Shown here in pieces: positions 8,431 through 18,834 of a stretch of DNA of 64,000 nucleotides. Origin of the DNA: Sulfidibacter corallicola (GTDB taxonomy: Bacteria; Acidobacteriota; Holophagae; Acanthopleuribacterales; Acanthopleuribacteraceae); contig NZ_CP071793.1 of assembly GCF_017498545.1 (NCBI RefSeq), positions 4,551,001 through 4,615,000 on the forward strand, written 5' to 3'. Each line of letters begins with the position of its first letter. Position 1 is the stretch's first letter. The translations under genes and the position numbers were made by a program. A model generated the notes under the pieces. The model was not told the origin of the DNA, searched no databases, and was given only the letters and a program-made list of their open reading frames with translations.

Positions 8431-11400
8431 ATGCGTTTGGACGATCCCCTTTCCCAGCTCACCACCCAACGACCGGTCGCGGTGGTCATGATTTTCCTGG
8501 CCGCCACGGTGTTCGGGTACTTTTCGATCGGTCGCCTGCCGCTGACCCTCATGCCGGAGTTGAGCTACCCCACCTTGACGGTTCGCACCGAGTATCCGGG
8601 CGCGGCCCCGGAAGAAGTGGAAAACGACGTGAGCCGCCCCATCGAAGAGGCGCTGAGCGTCTTGGGCGGCCTCAACCAGATCAGCAGCACCAGCCGTTCG
8701 GGCGTGGGCGACGTGGTCCTGGAATTCGTCTGGGGTACCGACATGTCGGAAGCCACCCAGAACGTCTTGGAAAAGCTGGATCTGGTCTTCCTGCCGGACG
8801 ACGCCGAACGCCCCCTGATCCTGCACTTCGATCCCTCGCTCGATCCCATCATGGAACTGAGTTTTTCCGGGAAGGGCGATCGCTTCGAAGGCGAGCAGGG
8901 CCTGCGGCGCCTGCGGCGCATCGCCGAGCTGCAGATCAAGCGCGAGCTGGAACCGGTCAAGGGCGTGGCCGCGGTGCGCATTCGCGGCGGCCTGGAAGAA
9001 GAGATCCAGGTGATGTTGGACGAGCAGGCCATCCGCCGCGCCGGGCTCTCGATCAAACAGGTCATCGATCGCCTCGCCCAGGAGAACATCAACGTGGCCG
9101 GTGGGACCATCAAGGAAGGCCGCACGGAATACATGGTCCGCACCCTCAACGAGTACACCGACCTGGAGGAGATTCGCGAGACCATCATCGCCAAGTTCGA
9201 GGACCGCATGATCCGGGTCCGCGATGTGGCGCAGGTCGCCCGATCCCACAAGGAACGGGAGATCATCACCCAGACCAACGGCGCCGAAAGCGTGATCGTG
9301 GAGATCTACAAGGAAGCGGACGCCAACATCGTCTCCCTGGCCAAATCGATCAAGACCCAGATCGGCGAGATCAAGACCGACCTGGAACGCAGCCAGGAGG
9401 ACGGGGAACTGGCGCAACGTAGGGGCAATCCCCGCGGTCGCAGGCACAACCGCGACCTGCGCGGCCCCGGTGGCGGGCGGCGCGGCTCGAAGGACGTGGC
9501 CCTGGCCCAGCGCCTGTTCGACCAGGAAGGCGCCCAGCTCAAAGTGGTCGCCGATCGCTCGATCTTCATCGAGAGTTCCATCAAGGAAGTGCGCAACACC
9601 GCCATTCAGGGCGGCATCCTGGCGGTCATCATCCTCTTTCTGTTCCTCCGCAACTTCAAATCGACCGTCATCATCGGCGTCAGCATTCCGGTTTCGCTGC
9701 TGGTCACCTTCGCCCCGCTGAACCTGATGGGCGTCTCGCTCAACATCATGTCGCTCGGCGGTCTGGCACTGGGGATCGGCATGTTGGTGGATTCGTCGAT
9801 CGTCGTGCTGGAGTCGATTTACCGATGTATCGAGGAGGGCGACACGGTCATGACGGCGGCGATTCGCGGCACCAAAGAAGTGCGCGGCGCCGTGTTCGCC
9901 TCGACCCTGACCTCGATCGCGGTTTTCTTTCCGATGGTGTTCGTGGAGGGCATCGCCGGTCAGGTGTTCGGCGATCTGGGCCTGGCCGTGGTCAACTCGC
10001 TGCTGGCCTCGCTGGTCGTCGCCCTGTTCCTGATTCCGATGCTGGCCAGCCGGCGCGGCCTGAACCTGGCGGAACGCACGCGGTTCTCGCCCCGCGAGAT
10101 CGTCTCGTTTCGTTCGCACCAGCAGGTTTTCGACCTGTACCGCGAGGGCCCACTCCTCGCCAAGGTCTTGGGTACCCTGACCCTGTACCTCCCGGCCCGA
10201 TTGATCATCGGTTGGGTTCTGGAACTCGTCGGCAACCTGATCCAGGGCGTCGTATTCGGCATCACCTTCCTGGTCACTCGCCTGCTGGCGCCCCTGTTCG
10301 TGGCCTTGTTCCGCGTACTCTCCTGGCTGCCGCTGAAACTCATGGACGCCATGCTCGAAGGGCTTCAGCGCCTGTACCCGCCCGTGATCCGATGGGCCGT
10401 GAACAACGGCATCACCATGGTCCTGCTCCTGGTCGGTTGCTTTTGGTTCACCTGGGAAATCGCCCGCTCGCTGGAAAGCGAACTGCTGCCGGAGATCCAC
10501 CAGGGCGAGTTCACCATCGAAGCCAGCCTGCCGGTGGGCACCCCGATCGATCAGACCTCGGCCGTGTTCACCCCGATCGAAGAGGCGATTCTCGCCGAAG
10601 CCGAACACATTCGCGAGCTGCTGGTCACCTACGGGTACGACGTCACCAACACCAAGCGCTCGGACGAAGGCGAACACTCCGCCAAGTTCAAGGTGCTCCT
10701 GGAACCCAGCGACGAGCCCGCGGCCCTGGAAGAACAGGTGGTTCACCGTCTGCGGGCCAAGTTCGAGAACCTGCCCGACGTGGACATTCGCGTCGTGCGG
10801 CCCGTGCTGTTCAGCGCGACCACCCCGATCGAGGTGGAAATTCACGGTACCGAGTTGGCCCAACTCAAGAACCTCTCGGAACAGGCGCGGCTGCTGATGG
10901 AGCAGATCCCCAACCTGAGCGACGTGGAATCGACCCTCAAGTCCGGTGCGCCGGAGATCCAGATCCATTTCGATCGCGAAAAGATCCTGCGCTACGGACT
11001 GAACCTTCGCCAGGTGGCCGACCTGGTCAAGAACAAGGTCAAGGGTGAGGAAGCCACCAAGTACAACCTGCAGGACCGCCGCATCCCGATCCTGGTCCGC
11101 CTCGAAGAGCGCGACCGCCACACCGTCGAGGATGTCTCGCTCCTGACCATCAACCCCACCGAGGACAACCCGATCCCGCTCGAGTCCGTTGCCGAACTCT
11201 ACCTGGACGAAGGACCCAGCGAAGTGCGCCGCATCGACGGCAGTCGCGCCGCCGTGATTACGGCCAACCTGGCGGGCGGCTCGTTGAGCGAGGCGGTGAC
11301 GGCGATCGAGGTCTCGCTGGGAGACGACATCAACTGGCCCGAGGCCACGGCCTTCTACATCACCGGCCAAAACGAGGAAATGGAGCGCAGCTCGGGCAGC

Positions 11401-11946
11401 CTCTACCTGGCCCTGTTCCTCAGCCTGTTCCTGGTCTACGTGATCATGGCTTCCCAATTCGAGTCGCTGATCTACCCCTTCGTCATCATGTTCACCATTC
11501 CGCTGGCGTTTCTGGGCACCATGCTCGGGTTGGCCTGGCTGAAGATCAGCCTTTCGGTCGTCGTCTTCCTGGGCATGATCATGTTGGCCGGCATCGTGGT
11601 CAACAACGCCATCGTGCTCGTAGATTACATCAACACCCTCAAAGCACGTGGTCACCACAAGATCGAGGCCATCGTCACCGCCGGCCAGGTGCGCCTGCGG
11701 CCGATCCTCATGACCACCGCCACCACCGTGTTGGGGCTGTTGCCGATGGCCCTGGGCCACGGCGACGGCGCCGAAATCCGGACCCCGATGGCGATTGCCG
11801 TCATCTTCGGACTGCTCAGCTCGACCGTCCTGACCCTGATCTTCATTCCGGCGATCTACGCCATCGTCGACAACCTCAAGGAAAAGGTCTTGGGCCTGTC
11901 CCGCGAGGACGAACCCATGGAGCCGATCACGGGAGCCACGCCATGA
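8431..11946 (+). CDS. RND-family efflux permease, first of two
   Basis: Proton-driven inner-membrane RND transporter of 1171 residues, longer than the usual ~1030-1050. The N-terminus has the typical first helix ('VVMIFLAATVFGYFSIG') followed by a large periplasmic domain. The TM4 proton-relay motif reads LVDSS, so D454 is kept and the usual second Asp is Ser455. 'GIVVNNAIVLVDYI' near the C-terminus is typical. There are two oddities. One is an Arg/Gly-rich insertion at about residues 329-354. The other is an extended hydrophobic stretch of roughly 90 residues between the two TM halves (about 560-650) where other pumps have a short cytoplasmic helix. It overlaps the second permease gene by ATGA, suggesting a hetero-oligomeric pump as in MdtBC. 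Substrate unknown. Confidence 0.92.
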   Translation: MRLDDPLSQLTTQRPVAVVMIFLAATVFGYFSIGRLPLTLMPELSYPTLTVRTEYPGAAPEEVENDVSRPIEEALSVLGGLNQISSTSRSGVGDVVLEFVWGTDMSEATQNVLEKLDLVFLPDDAERPLILHFDPSLDPIMELSFSGKGDRFEGEQGLRRLRRIAELQIKRELEPVKGVAAVRIRGGLEEEIQVMLDEQAIRRAGLSIKQVIDRLAQENINVAGGTIKEGRTEYMVRTLNEYTDLEEIRETIIAKFEDRMIRVRDVAQVARSHKEREIITQTNGAESVIVEIYKEADANIVSLAKSIKTQIGEIKTDLERSQEDGELAQRRGNPRGRRHNRDLRGPGGGRRGSKDVALAQRLFDQEGAQLKVVADRSIFIESSIKEVRNTAIQGGILAVIILFLFLRNFKSTVIIGVSIPVSLLVTFAPLNLMGVSLNIMSLGGLALGIGMLVDSSIVVLESIYRCIEEGDTVMTAAIRGTKEVRGAVFASTLTSIAVFFPMVFVEGIAGQVFGDLGLAVVNSLLASLVVALFLIPMLASRRGLNLAERTRFSPREIVSFRSHQQVFDLYREGPLLAKVLGTLTLYLPARLIIGWVLELVGNLIQGVVFGITFLVTRLLAPLFVALFRVLSWLPLKLMDAMLEGLQRLYPPVIRWAVNNGITMVLLLVGCFWFTWEIARSLESELLPEIHQGEFTIEASLPVGTPIDQTSAVFTPIEEAILAEAEHIRELLVTYGYDVTNTKRSDEGEHSAKFKVLLEPSDEPAALEEQVVHRLRAKFENLPDVDIRVVRPVLFSATTPIEVEIHGTELAQLKNLSEQARLLMEQIPNLSDVESTLKSGAPEIQIHFDREKILRYGLNLRQVADLVKNKVKGEEATKYNLQDRRIPILVRLEERDRHTVEDVSLLTINPTEDNPIPLESVAELYLDEGPSEVRRIDGSRAAVITANLAGGSLSEAVTAIEVSLGDDINWPEATAFYITGQNEEMERSSGSLYLALFLSLFLVYVIMASQFESLIYPFVIMFTIPLAFLGTMLGLAWLKISLSVVVFLGMIMLAGIVVNNAIVLVDYINTLKARGHHKIEAIVTAGQVRLRPILMTTATTVLGLLPMALGHGDGAEIRTPMAIAVIFGLLSSTVLTLIFIPAIYAIVDNLKEKVLGLSREDEPMEPITGATP

Positions 11947-14900
11947 TGCCAGGTGAAACGCCCGAACGGGAGACGCCGCCCGCCACTCCCACCGATCCGA
12001 ACGAGCACGCCGACACCTCGGTCCAGCTCAGCAACATGCTGACGACCTTCTCGTTGAACCGTCGGATCACGGTGCTCGTCCTGTTCTGCACCATTCTGGT
12101 GGTGGGCGTCATCGCCACGCTGGGCATTCCCCTGGAACTGATTCCACGCGGATTCGAGAGCGACTCGATCCGGGTCACGGTCCCCTGGCGCAACTCACCG
12201 GCTCGCGAGGTCTTGGACAAGATCACCATCCCCCTCGAAGACGAGCTCAGCACGGTCAAGGGACTCGATTCGGTGCGCAGCCGCACCGACGCCAACGGTG
12301 CCTCCGTCAACCTGGTCTTCAAACAGGGCATCGACATGGACGTCGCCTACCGCGAAACGCGCGACCGGGTGGAACGGGCCCGCGTCCTGTTTCCCGACGA
12401 TGCCGATCGGGTGTTCCTCAGTAAAGAAGATACCAGCGGTGTTCCGGTCGCCGTCATCGGGGTCGCGGTCGATGCCTCGCTGGCCGATCCCTACAATCTG
12501 ATCCAAAAGCAGATCGTGTTTCCCTTCAAGCGCTTGGAGGGCATCGCCAGCGTCAACGTGGACGGCCTGGAGGAGAAGGAGATTCTGATCGAGGCCGATC
12601 GCGAGATGCTGGAAGCCCACGGCTTGAACATCTACCAGCTCTCGCAGGACCTGGGCGGTGACAACTTCACCCTGGCCAGCGGCCACGTCCGCGAAGGATC
12701 CAAGAAGTTCCTGCTGCGCTCGATGGCCCGCTACCACAGCCTGGAGCAACTGGAGAACCGCATCGTCGCCGAGAACCTGCGTCTCAAGGACGTGGCCAAG
12801 ATCAAGTACGAGGAGCCCGAGAAGGACTACAGCGTGCGCGTCAACAGCAAGGACGCCTACGCGCTGGTCCTGCTCAAGGAGGGCGAGGCCAATACGGTGG
12901 ATGTCTCGCGCCGCATCAAGGAAACCTTCGACGCGATGAAGGACAATCCGCGGCTGTCCGGTGTGGAGACGGCCTTGCTGTTCAATCAGGGCGACCTGAT
13001 CCAGGAGTCGCTGGAGAACCTGCTGTCCAGCGGCCGGATCGGCATCGGCCTGGCCATGATCGTGCTCCTCTTTTTCCTGCGCCGGTTCCGCATCACCGGT
13101 ATCATCGCGCTCTCGATTCCGCTCAGCCTGGTGATGGCCCTGATCGTCATGTTCTTCGCGGGGGAAACCCTCAACATCCTGACCCTGCTCGGTCTGGTGA
13201 TCTGCATCGGGCTGTTGGTGGACAATTCGGTGGTCGTGGCCGAGAACATCCACCGCTGGTATCAGAGCGGCATGTCCAAACGCGATGCCTGTATCCGCGG
13301 TGCCGGTGAAATCGCCCTGGCGATCACCATGGCGACGCTGACCACCGTGATCGTCTTCCTGCCGGTCTCGCTGGTGGAAGGCCAGGCCCAGTTCTTCCTG
13401 CTGCGGCTCTCGATCCCCATTTCGGTGTCGCTGGTGGCTTCGCTCCTGGTGGCCCTGGTCTTCATCCCGCTGAGCACCTACCTCACGCTCTCCGAAAAGG
13501 ACATGAACTACCGCTCGAGCCTGTTCAAGACGGTGCACCTGAAGTTGAATGCGGTGCTGCGTCGAGGCTACGAATTGACCCTTTCCCCCGTGAACCATGC
13601 CTACAATCGCCTGCTGGCCTTCTTTCTAAAGCATCGACTGGACATGCTGTTGGTTCTGGTACTGACCCTGGCCGCCACCGGCGCCATCGTCGAAAAGGTG
13701 GAGTTCACCACCTCCGACGAAGAGAGCAGCAACCGGTTCAACATCGACGTCTCGCTGCCGCGCGGTTACTCCTTCGAGGAATCCAGGGAACTGTTCCGGT
13801 CCATCGAGGCCGTGCTCGAATCGAACAAGGAAGAGCTCAACCTGACCTTTTACTTCATCTTCCACCGCACGCGGTTCGGCAGGGTCCAGGGCACCTTCGA
13901 TCGCAAGAAGATGCCGGATGCCGACGTCAAGCAGATCGTCAAGGAGCTGAGTGCGCAATTGCCGGAAAAGCCAGGGGTCAAATACTACCTGGGCGACGAG
14001 AACGAAAGCGAGGACGACAGCAAGGACGACGTGTTCACCTTGGTGATCTACGGCGACGACCTGGACCAACTGGACCGTACCGCGGACGAGTTGGAGTCGG
14101 TCTTGACCCGGGTGCCGGGGGTCTTGGGCGCCAAGAAAAACGTGGAGCTACCGCCCAACGAAATGGCGCTCCAGGTGGATCGCGACCGAGCCCAGCAAGT
14201 GGGCGTGGATCCCAACGTGATCGCCGGGGTGGTGGGCTTCGCCCTGCGCGGCAGCCAATTGCCGCGATACCGCGAAGAAACGCGCGAAGTCCCGGTGCGG
14301 GTCCGCTTCGAGGAAGAAGACCGCGAAACCCTCGCCGACCTTCACACTTTCGGGGTTCCCACGGCCGAGGACGGCGTGCTGCCGCTTTCGGCGCTGACCA
14401 ACATGCACATGCTGAAAACACCCACCTCCATCCGGCGCCGCGACAAACAGATCTCGCGCACCATCACCCTCGAGCTGGATACCGATCGGGTCGGTCGGAC
14501 GCGCGCCGCGCTGCGCCAGTTGATCGCTCAGGTGGACTTGCCCGAAGGCCTGAGTTTCAACGTGTCCTCCAACGCCTCCAGCGACGAGGAAGAACTGAAG
14601 AACATGCAGTTTGCCGCGCTGATTTCGGTGGTGTTCATCTACCTTCTGATGGGCCTGCTGTTCGAGAGCTTCATCCTGCCCCTGTCGATCATCATCACGA
14701 TTCCCATGGCGGGCATCGGGGTCGCCTGGATTCATTTCCTGGCGGGCAAACCCATGGACATGCTGGGCGCCATCGGCTGCATTCTGCTGATCGGCGTCGT
14801 GGTCAACAACGGCATCGTGCTGATCGACTACGTCATTCGCCTGAGGGCGGAGGGCCACCCGCGTTCGGAAGCGATTCTCCTCGCCACGGACCGGCGCTTC

Positions 14901-15167
14901 CGGCCGATCGCCATGACGGCGATGACCACGATCATCGGCATGATCCCGCTGACTTTCGCCGAAAAGAGCAGCATGGGCCTGGATTACATGAGTTTCGGGT
15001 TGACGCTGATCGCGGGCATGACGACGGCCACGGTGCTCACGTTGCTGGTGGTGCCTTGGGCCTACACGCTGTTCGACGACGCCCGCGAGCGCGTTACCTC
15101 GATCGTGCAACGGGCGAGCGTGGCGCGCAGGTTGTCGCCCCCGGAAGAGGCCGAGACGGAAAGCTGA
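11943..15167 (+). CDS. RND-family efflux permease, second of two
   Basis: Second RND permease of the operon, 1074 residues, starting inside the stop of the first (ATGA 11943-11946). After a ~35-residue polar extension it has the first membrane helix ('ITVLVLFCTILVVGVIATLG'). The TM4 motif is LLVDNS (D427, N428), so here too one of the two classical aspartates is replaced. The C-terminal half has the standard pattern ending in 'GVVVNNGIVLIDYVIR'. Because the two permeases differ and share one adaptor, a mixed trimer or functional division of labour is plausible (inference). No resistance-specific signature is visible, so multidrug, lipid or metal export cannot be told apart. Confidence 0.92.
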   Translation: MMPGETPERETPPATPTDPNEHADTSVQLSNMLTTFSLNRRITVLVLFCTILVVGVIATLGIPLELIPRGFESDSIRVTVPWRNSPAREVLDKITIPLEDELSTVKGLDSVRSRTDANGASVNLVFKQGIDMDVAYRETRDRVERARVLFPDDADRVFLSKEDTSGVPVAVIGVAVDASLADPYNLIQKQIVFPFKRLEGIASVNVDGLEEKEILIEADREMLEAHGLNIYQLSQDLGGDNFTLASGHVREGSKKFLLRSMARYHSLEQLENRIVAENLRLKDVAKIKYEEPEKDYSVRVNSKDAYALVLLKEGEANTVDVSRRIKETFDAMKDNPRLSGVETALLFNQGDLIQESLENLLSSGRIGIGLAMIVLLFFLRRFRITGIIALSIPLSLVMALIVMFFAGETLNILTLLGLVICIGLLVDNSVVVAENIHRWYQSGMSKRDACIRGAGEIALAITMATLTTVIVFLPVSLVEGQAQFFLLRLSIPISVSLVASLLVALVFIPLSTYLTLSEKDMNYRSSLFKTVHLKLNAVLRRGYELTLSPVNHAYNRLLAFFLKHRLDMLLVLVLTLAATGAIVEKVEFTTSDEESSNRFNIDVSLPRGYSFEESRELFRSIEAVLESNKEELNLTFYFIFHRTRFGRVQGTFDRKKMPDADVKQIVKELSAQLPEKPGVKYYLGDENESEDDSKDDVFTLVIYGDDLDQLDRTADELESVLTRVPGVLGAKKNVELPPNEMALQVDRDRAQQVGVDPNVIAGVVGFALRGSQLPRYREETREVPVRVRFEEEDRETLADLHTFGVPTAEDGVLPLSALTNMHMLKTPTSIRRRDKQISRTITLELDTDRVGRTRAALRQLIAQVDLPEGLSFNVSSNASSDEEELKNMQFAALISVVFIYLLMGLLFESFILPLSIIITIPMAGIGVAWIHFLAGKPMDMLGAIGCILLIGVVVNNGIVLIDYVIRLRAEGHPRSEAILLATDRRFRPIAMTAMTTIIGMIPLTFAEKSSMGLDYMSFGLTLIAGMTTATVLTLLVVPWAYTLFDDARERVTSIVQRASVARRLSPPEEAETES

Positions 15168-15288
15168 ATCACTTCGAGTCGTTCATTCCGGGAATTGCGC
15201 TTGGCCCCTGCGCGGCGCCGTCCTAAGATGGACGAAACATCGCCTTTCAGCCGGCACTCGCGGAGTCACCGCCATCGAACCCCTTGAA

Positions 15289-17121
15289 ATGACGTCTTTT
15301 GAGGAAGTGAACCTGACCTGTCTGCGCCGTTGGGATCCCGACCTGGTGCTGGCCCTCGGCTGCCTGGACACTGCCGCCGACGTCCGCGTCCAGCCCGCGC
15401 GCAAAGGCGGGCTCACTCTCGCAAAGAGTGGGCGCTTCGTTCACAGCCGCTACGATCCGATCAAGGAAGCGATTTCGGTCGTCGGTGCGACCACGGACGG
15501 CGCCGAACCCGGCGATGCGGCGCTCCACATCCACTTCGGCTTCGGCCTGGGATTCTTTGCCGAAGCCGACGCCCCTCCGTCAGCGACACCCATGCTGGTC
15601 TTCGAGCCCGAGACCGATTTCGTCAGAGCGGCCCTGCGCCACCGTGACTTGCGCCGACTCACCGATCAGGGGCGCTGCCATCTCTGCCTGGATTTGAAGC
15701 GCCTGCGCCTGCTGTTGCGCCGGCATCTCACCAAGGGCGTCCGCAAACTGAGCCTGGTTTTCAGCCCCTATCACCGCCAGCAATTTCCCCAGCTTCTGAC
15801 CGAGTTCCTGGAACTGATCAAGAGTGAACGGAACCGGCTCGGGGTGGTCCAGCAAGCGGAGCGCACCCTTTTCCGCGACTTCATGACGGCCACGTTGCAG
15901 GCCTTCCCCTTGTGGAGCCGGGCGCCGGGCGCGGAGCGGCTGGTCAACCACTATCGGGGCTTGCCGGCCGTCATCGCCGTGGCCGGCCCTTCGCTGGAGC
16001 GCAATTTGGCGGATTTGACCCCGTTTCGCGACCGGGTACTCGTCTTCGCCTTGGCGCGCACCGCCCGCGCGCTCGAGCGTTACGGCATCGAACCCCACTT
16101 CCTGGTGCACACGGAGGCCGAGGATTACCGGCACCTGATCGACACCTGTACCCATCTGACGCGAACGATCTTCCTGCTCTCCGAGCAATGCCATCACCAG
16201 ATGCACAGCGTGCCCCACCAGGCGACCTACATCTACCAGAACCCGACCAATCTCGTTTCGCGGTGGCTGGCCGACCGACAGCCCAAACTGCGCCACCTCC
16301 CGCTGCCCACCGCGGGCTCGGTAGCGACCGAGGCCTTTTCCCTGGCCACCTTGTTCGGTTGCGATCCGGTCATTCTGATCGGCCAGGATCTGGCCAATTC
16401 CGGCAAGCGCCACTATGCCGCGTCCCACTACAATCCGGCGTTCGCCTTCACCGCCAACGACCGACGGTCCACCCGCGGCTACTTTGGCGGCAAGGTGGAC
16501 ACCTTCGCCCATTACCTGCATTTCCGCGACTGGTACGGCGAAGCCCTCGAATCCTACCGTGCGCGCTCTCCAGCGCGAGCCTTTTTCAATGCGACCGAGG
16601 GCGGCGCCCACCTGCCCGGCTTCGATCGATGCAAGCTCCGCGAAGCGCTGATTCGCGAAGCGGTGTCCGCCGAGACCATTCGCAACCGATTGGACCGCCT
16701 TCCCGCACTCGATCCCTCGGAAGCCGTCACGGCGGCCGAACGAGCTTCCGTGATCGGGGAAATTCGACAGCGGCTGGACCGAATTCGTCGGGGCGTTCGC
16801 GCGTTCACCGCTTTTCGGAACGAGGTGGCTGGTAGCGCTTCCCGGCTCGAGCGCCAACCGGACTGGCGGCGCGAGGTCGTTCAAAAGCTGATCCGATTCA
16901 ACCGGCACTTTGGTGAATGGCAGAACGAGCTGCCCTTCCTTGGTGCGTTCCTTCCGGAAGATCTTCAGGTAGAGGCAGCCGATCGGCCAGCATCCACCGA
17001 ACCGGATCTGATACGGGAGTTGACCGAATTGGCGCACCTGTTCGGGGCCCTCGACCAAGCTTTGGATTCCCTGACCCCGATCGTCGCCGAACTGGATCGG
17101 GCGATGGAGGAGGGCTCATGA
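15289..17121 (+). CDS. Maf-type glycosyltransferase-like protein (DUF115 / MptE-like)
   Basis: A 610-residue cytoplasmic protein resembling the motility accessory factor family, which in other bacteria transfers nonulosonic acids to flagellin. The central MptE-like Rossmann domain is recognisable from 'VIAVAGPSLERNL' (about residues 227-240), 'HFLVHTEAEDYRHL', and 'LPTAGSVATEAFSLATLFGC' followed by 'PVILIGQDLA'. The C-terminal ~150 residues are helical and charged. The ribosome binding site is weak, so the start is not certain. It lies 79 nt before a GT2 glycosyltransferase, fitting a protein or surface glycosylation pair. No flagellar genes are in the window, so the flagellin link is family knowledge only. 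Confidence 0.8.
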   Translation: MTSFEEVNLTCLRRWDPDLVLALGCLDTAADVRVQPARKGGLTLAKSGRFVHSRYDPIKEAISVVGATTDGAEPGDAALHIHFGFGLGFFAEADAPPSATPMLVFEPETDFVRAALRHRDLRRLTDQGRCHLCLDLKRLRLLLRRHLTKGVRKLSLVFSPYHRQQFPQLLTEFLELIKSERNRLGVVQQAERTLFRDFMTATLQAFPLWSRAPGAERLVNHYRGLPAVIAVAGPSLERNLADLTPFRDRVLVFALARTARALERYGIEPHFLVHTEAEDYRHLIDTCTHLTRTIFLLSEQCHHQMHSVPHQATYIYQNPTNLVSRWLADRQPKLRHLPLPTAGSVATEAFSLATLFGCDPVILIGQDLANSGKRHYAASHYNPAFAFTANDRRSTRGYFGGKVDTFAHYLHFRDWYGEALESYRARSPARAFFNATEGGAHLPGFDRCKLREALIREAVSAETIRNRLDRLPALDPSEAVTAAERASVIGEIRQRLDRIRRGVRAFTAFRNEVAGSASRLERQPDWRREVVQKLIRFNRHFGEWQNELPFLGAFLPEDLQVEAADRPASTEPDLIRELTELAHLFGALDQALDSLTPIVAELDRAMEEGS

Positions 17122-17200
17122 CCGATGTTGCGTGCAAAACCAGGGGATCGATGGCCCTCGACAAGACCGAGCACGGAGCAATCACCTCGAGGAGGAAGAC

Positions 17201-18082
17201 ATGGTGTCTGTAAGTGTCGTCATTCCCTGTTTCAACCTGGGCGCCTTTCTGGACGAAGCCGTGGACTCGGTACTCGCCCAACGGTTCGAAGATTACGAGA
17301 TCATCGTGGTCAACGACGGCTCCACGGACACGGAGACCCTGGCGCGCCTTGCCGCCCAGGAAGGCAAGCCGAACACGACGGTCTTCCACACCGAAAACCA
17401 GGGCTTGCCCGCCACCCGCAATTACGGCATCGAGCGGGCTCGTGGCCGCTACATTTCCTGCCTGGACGCCGACGACCGCTTTCACAAGGATTTTTTGGCG
17501 GAGTGCGTCCCCGTTCTCGAAGGCGACAGCGCCGGCGAGCTGGGCTTCGTCACCACCACGGTCAAGGTGTTCGGCGCCCAGCGTGCCTATTGGTACTGCT
17601 CCGATTACGATCCCGTCAAACTCCTGGTGGAGAACGTGGTTCACGCGGCCTCCCTGTTCCGTCGCACCTGCTGGGACGAGGTCGGCGGATACGCACGCAA
17701 CCTCAGCGGCTTTCAGGATTGGAACTTTTGGATCGCCATCGTGGCCAAGGGGTACCGTTGGTCCCTGGTCAAACGCCCGCTGTTCCAGTACCGAGATCGC
17801 GAGGGCTCGATGATCAAGACCTCCGAGACCAAGCGCCGCGATCTCAAAGCCACGATCGTCGCGAACCACCTCGAATTCTTCCGCGAGCACGTGGCCGGGA
17901 TGGTCGCCGAATACGAGACCCAGATCGCCGAAATCCGGAGCCAGAGTCACGAACGGGAAAACGAGGTCGCCCAGCTCTCGTTGGAAAAGCTGAAGTCGTT
18001 GTTCGCCGCCTACGAAGGACTTAAGGCCCGCTGCACCCGATTGGAACAGGAACTCGCGGCGGCGCGGTCGTCCTCGAGCTGA
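17201..18082 (+). CDS. Family 2 glycosyltransferase with C-terminal coiled coil
   Basis: Inverting GT-A glycosyltransferase of 293 residues. The start at 17201 is set by GGAGG at 17191-17195; upstream in-frame codons have no such signal. The N-terminal nucleotide-sugar fold shows 'VSVVIPCFNLG', 'VVNDGSTDTETL' and the DxD-type motif 'CLDADDRF'. The acceptor region has 'FQDWNFWIAIVAKGYRW'. From about residue 230 the chain becomes a charged heptad-rich coiled coil ending at the C-terminus. It follows the Maf-like gene and probably shares its transcript. Sugar donor and acceptor cannot be read from the sequence. Confidence 0.9.
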   Translation: MVSVSVVIPCFNLGAFLDEAVDSVLAQRFEDYEIIVVNDGSTDTETLARLAAQEGKPNTTVFHTENQGLPATRNYGIERARGRYISCLDADDRFHKDFLAECVPVLEGDSAGELGFVTTTVKVFGAQRAYWYCSDYDPVKLLVENVVHAASLFRRTCWDEVGGYARNLSGFQDWNFWIAIVAKGYRWSLVKRPLFQYRDREGSMIKTSETKRRDLKATIVANHLEFFREHVAGMVAEYETQIAEIRSQSHERENEVAQLSLEKLKSLFAAYEGLKARCTRLEQELAAARSSSS

Positions 18083-18150
18083 TTTCCACCGTGTTTCTGG
18101 TTTCCAGATCAGCGGTGAAGAGGGACCAAATCGAAGCGAATCACTTGAGA

Positions 18151-18834
18151 GTTCCCGCATTTCGAGAGCGGCGTCGTCGCGGTAGGTTGGGCTGCCAGCC
18201 CGACACTTCGGAGCGACGCATCCGAGGAGTTCCCGAACGTTGAAAAGGGATACCATGCCAGGTAGATACACCAGGGGGCGGTAAGCCCGGATGTACTTTT
18301 CGAAGCCACCAATGCACGCAGTTCCCGCATTTCGAGAGCGGCGTCGTCGCGGTAGGTTGGGCTGCCAGCCCGACACTTCGGAGCGACGCATCCGAGGAGT
18401 TCCCAAACGTTGAAAAGGGGTCCCATGCCAGATAGATACATCAGGGGCGGTAAGCCCGCCGGATGTACTTTTCCAAGCCACCACTGCACGCAGTTCCCCC
18501 ATTTGCGAGAGCGGCGTCGTCGCGGTAGGTTGGGCTGCCAGCCCGACACTTCGGAGCGACGCATCCAAGGAGTTCCCAAACGTTGAAAAGGGGTCCCATG
18601 CCAGGTAGATACATCAGGGGCGGTAAGCCCGCTGGATGTACTTTTCAAAGCCACCAATGCACGCAGTTCCCGCATTTCGAGAGCGGCGTCGTCGCGGTAG
18701 GTTGGGCTGCCAGCCCGACACTTCGGAGCGACGCATCCAAGGAGTTCCCAAACGTTGAAAAGGGGTACCATGCCAGATAGGTACATCAGGGGCGGTAAGC
18801 CCGCTGGGCCGACTTTTCAGAGCGACTTGGCGGC
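18151..18834 (+). repeat. Tandem array, four ~171-bp units of the dispersed palindromic repeat
   Basis: Units begin GTTCCC at 18151, 18321, 18493 and 18666 (periods 170, 172 and 173). Each unit is two related ~85-bp half-modules that share a plan: GTTCCC, a short variable box, GCGGTAGGTT or GATACAT, a GC-rich inverted repeat, and a tail CTTCGNAGCGAC or TTTTCNAAGCCACC. The first half has the hairpin TTGGGCTGCCAGCCCGA. The second pairs GTACATC-like with GGATGTAC-like arms. There is no coding gene inside. Confidence 0.9.

Noticed and set aside
8413..11760. 1115-codon open frame on the minus strand, opposite the first RND permease gene
   Set aside because: The product is a low-complexity string rich in His, Gln, Asp, Gly and Val with no domain, as expected for the antisense frame of a GC-rich gene. 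The plus strand encodes an unmistakable RND transporter.
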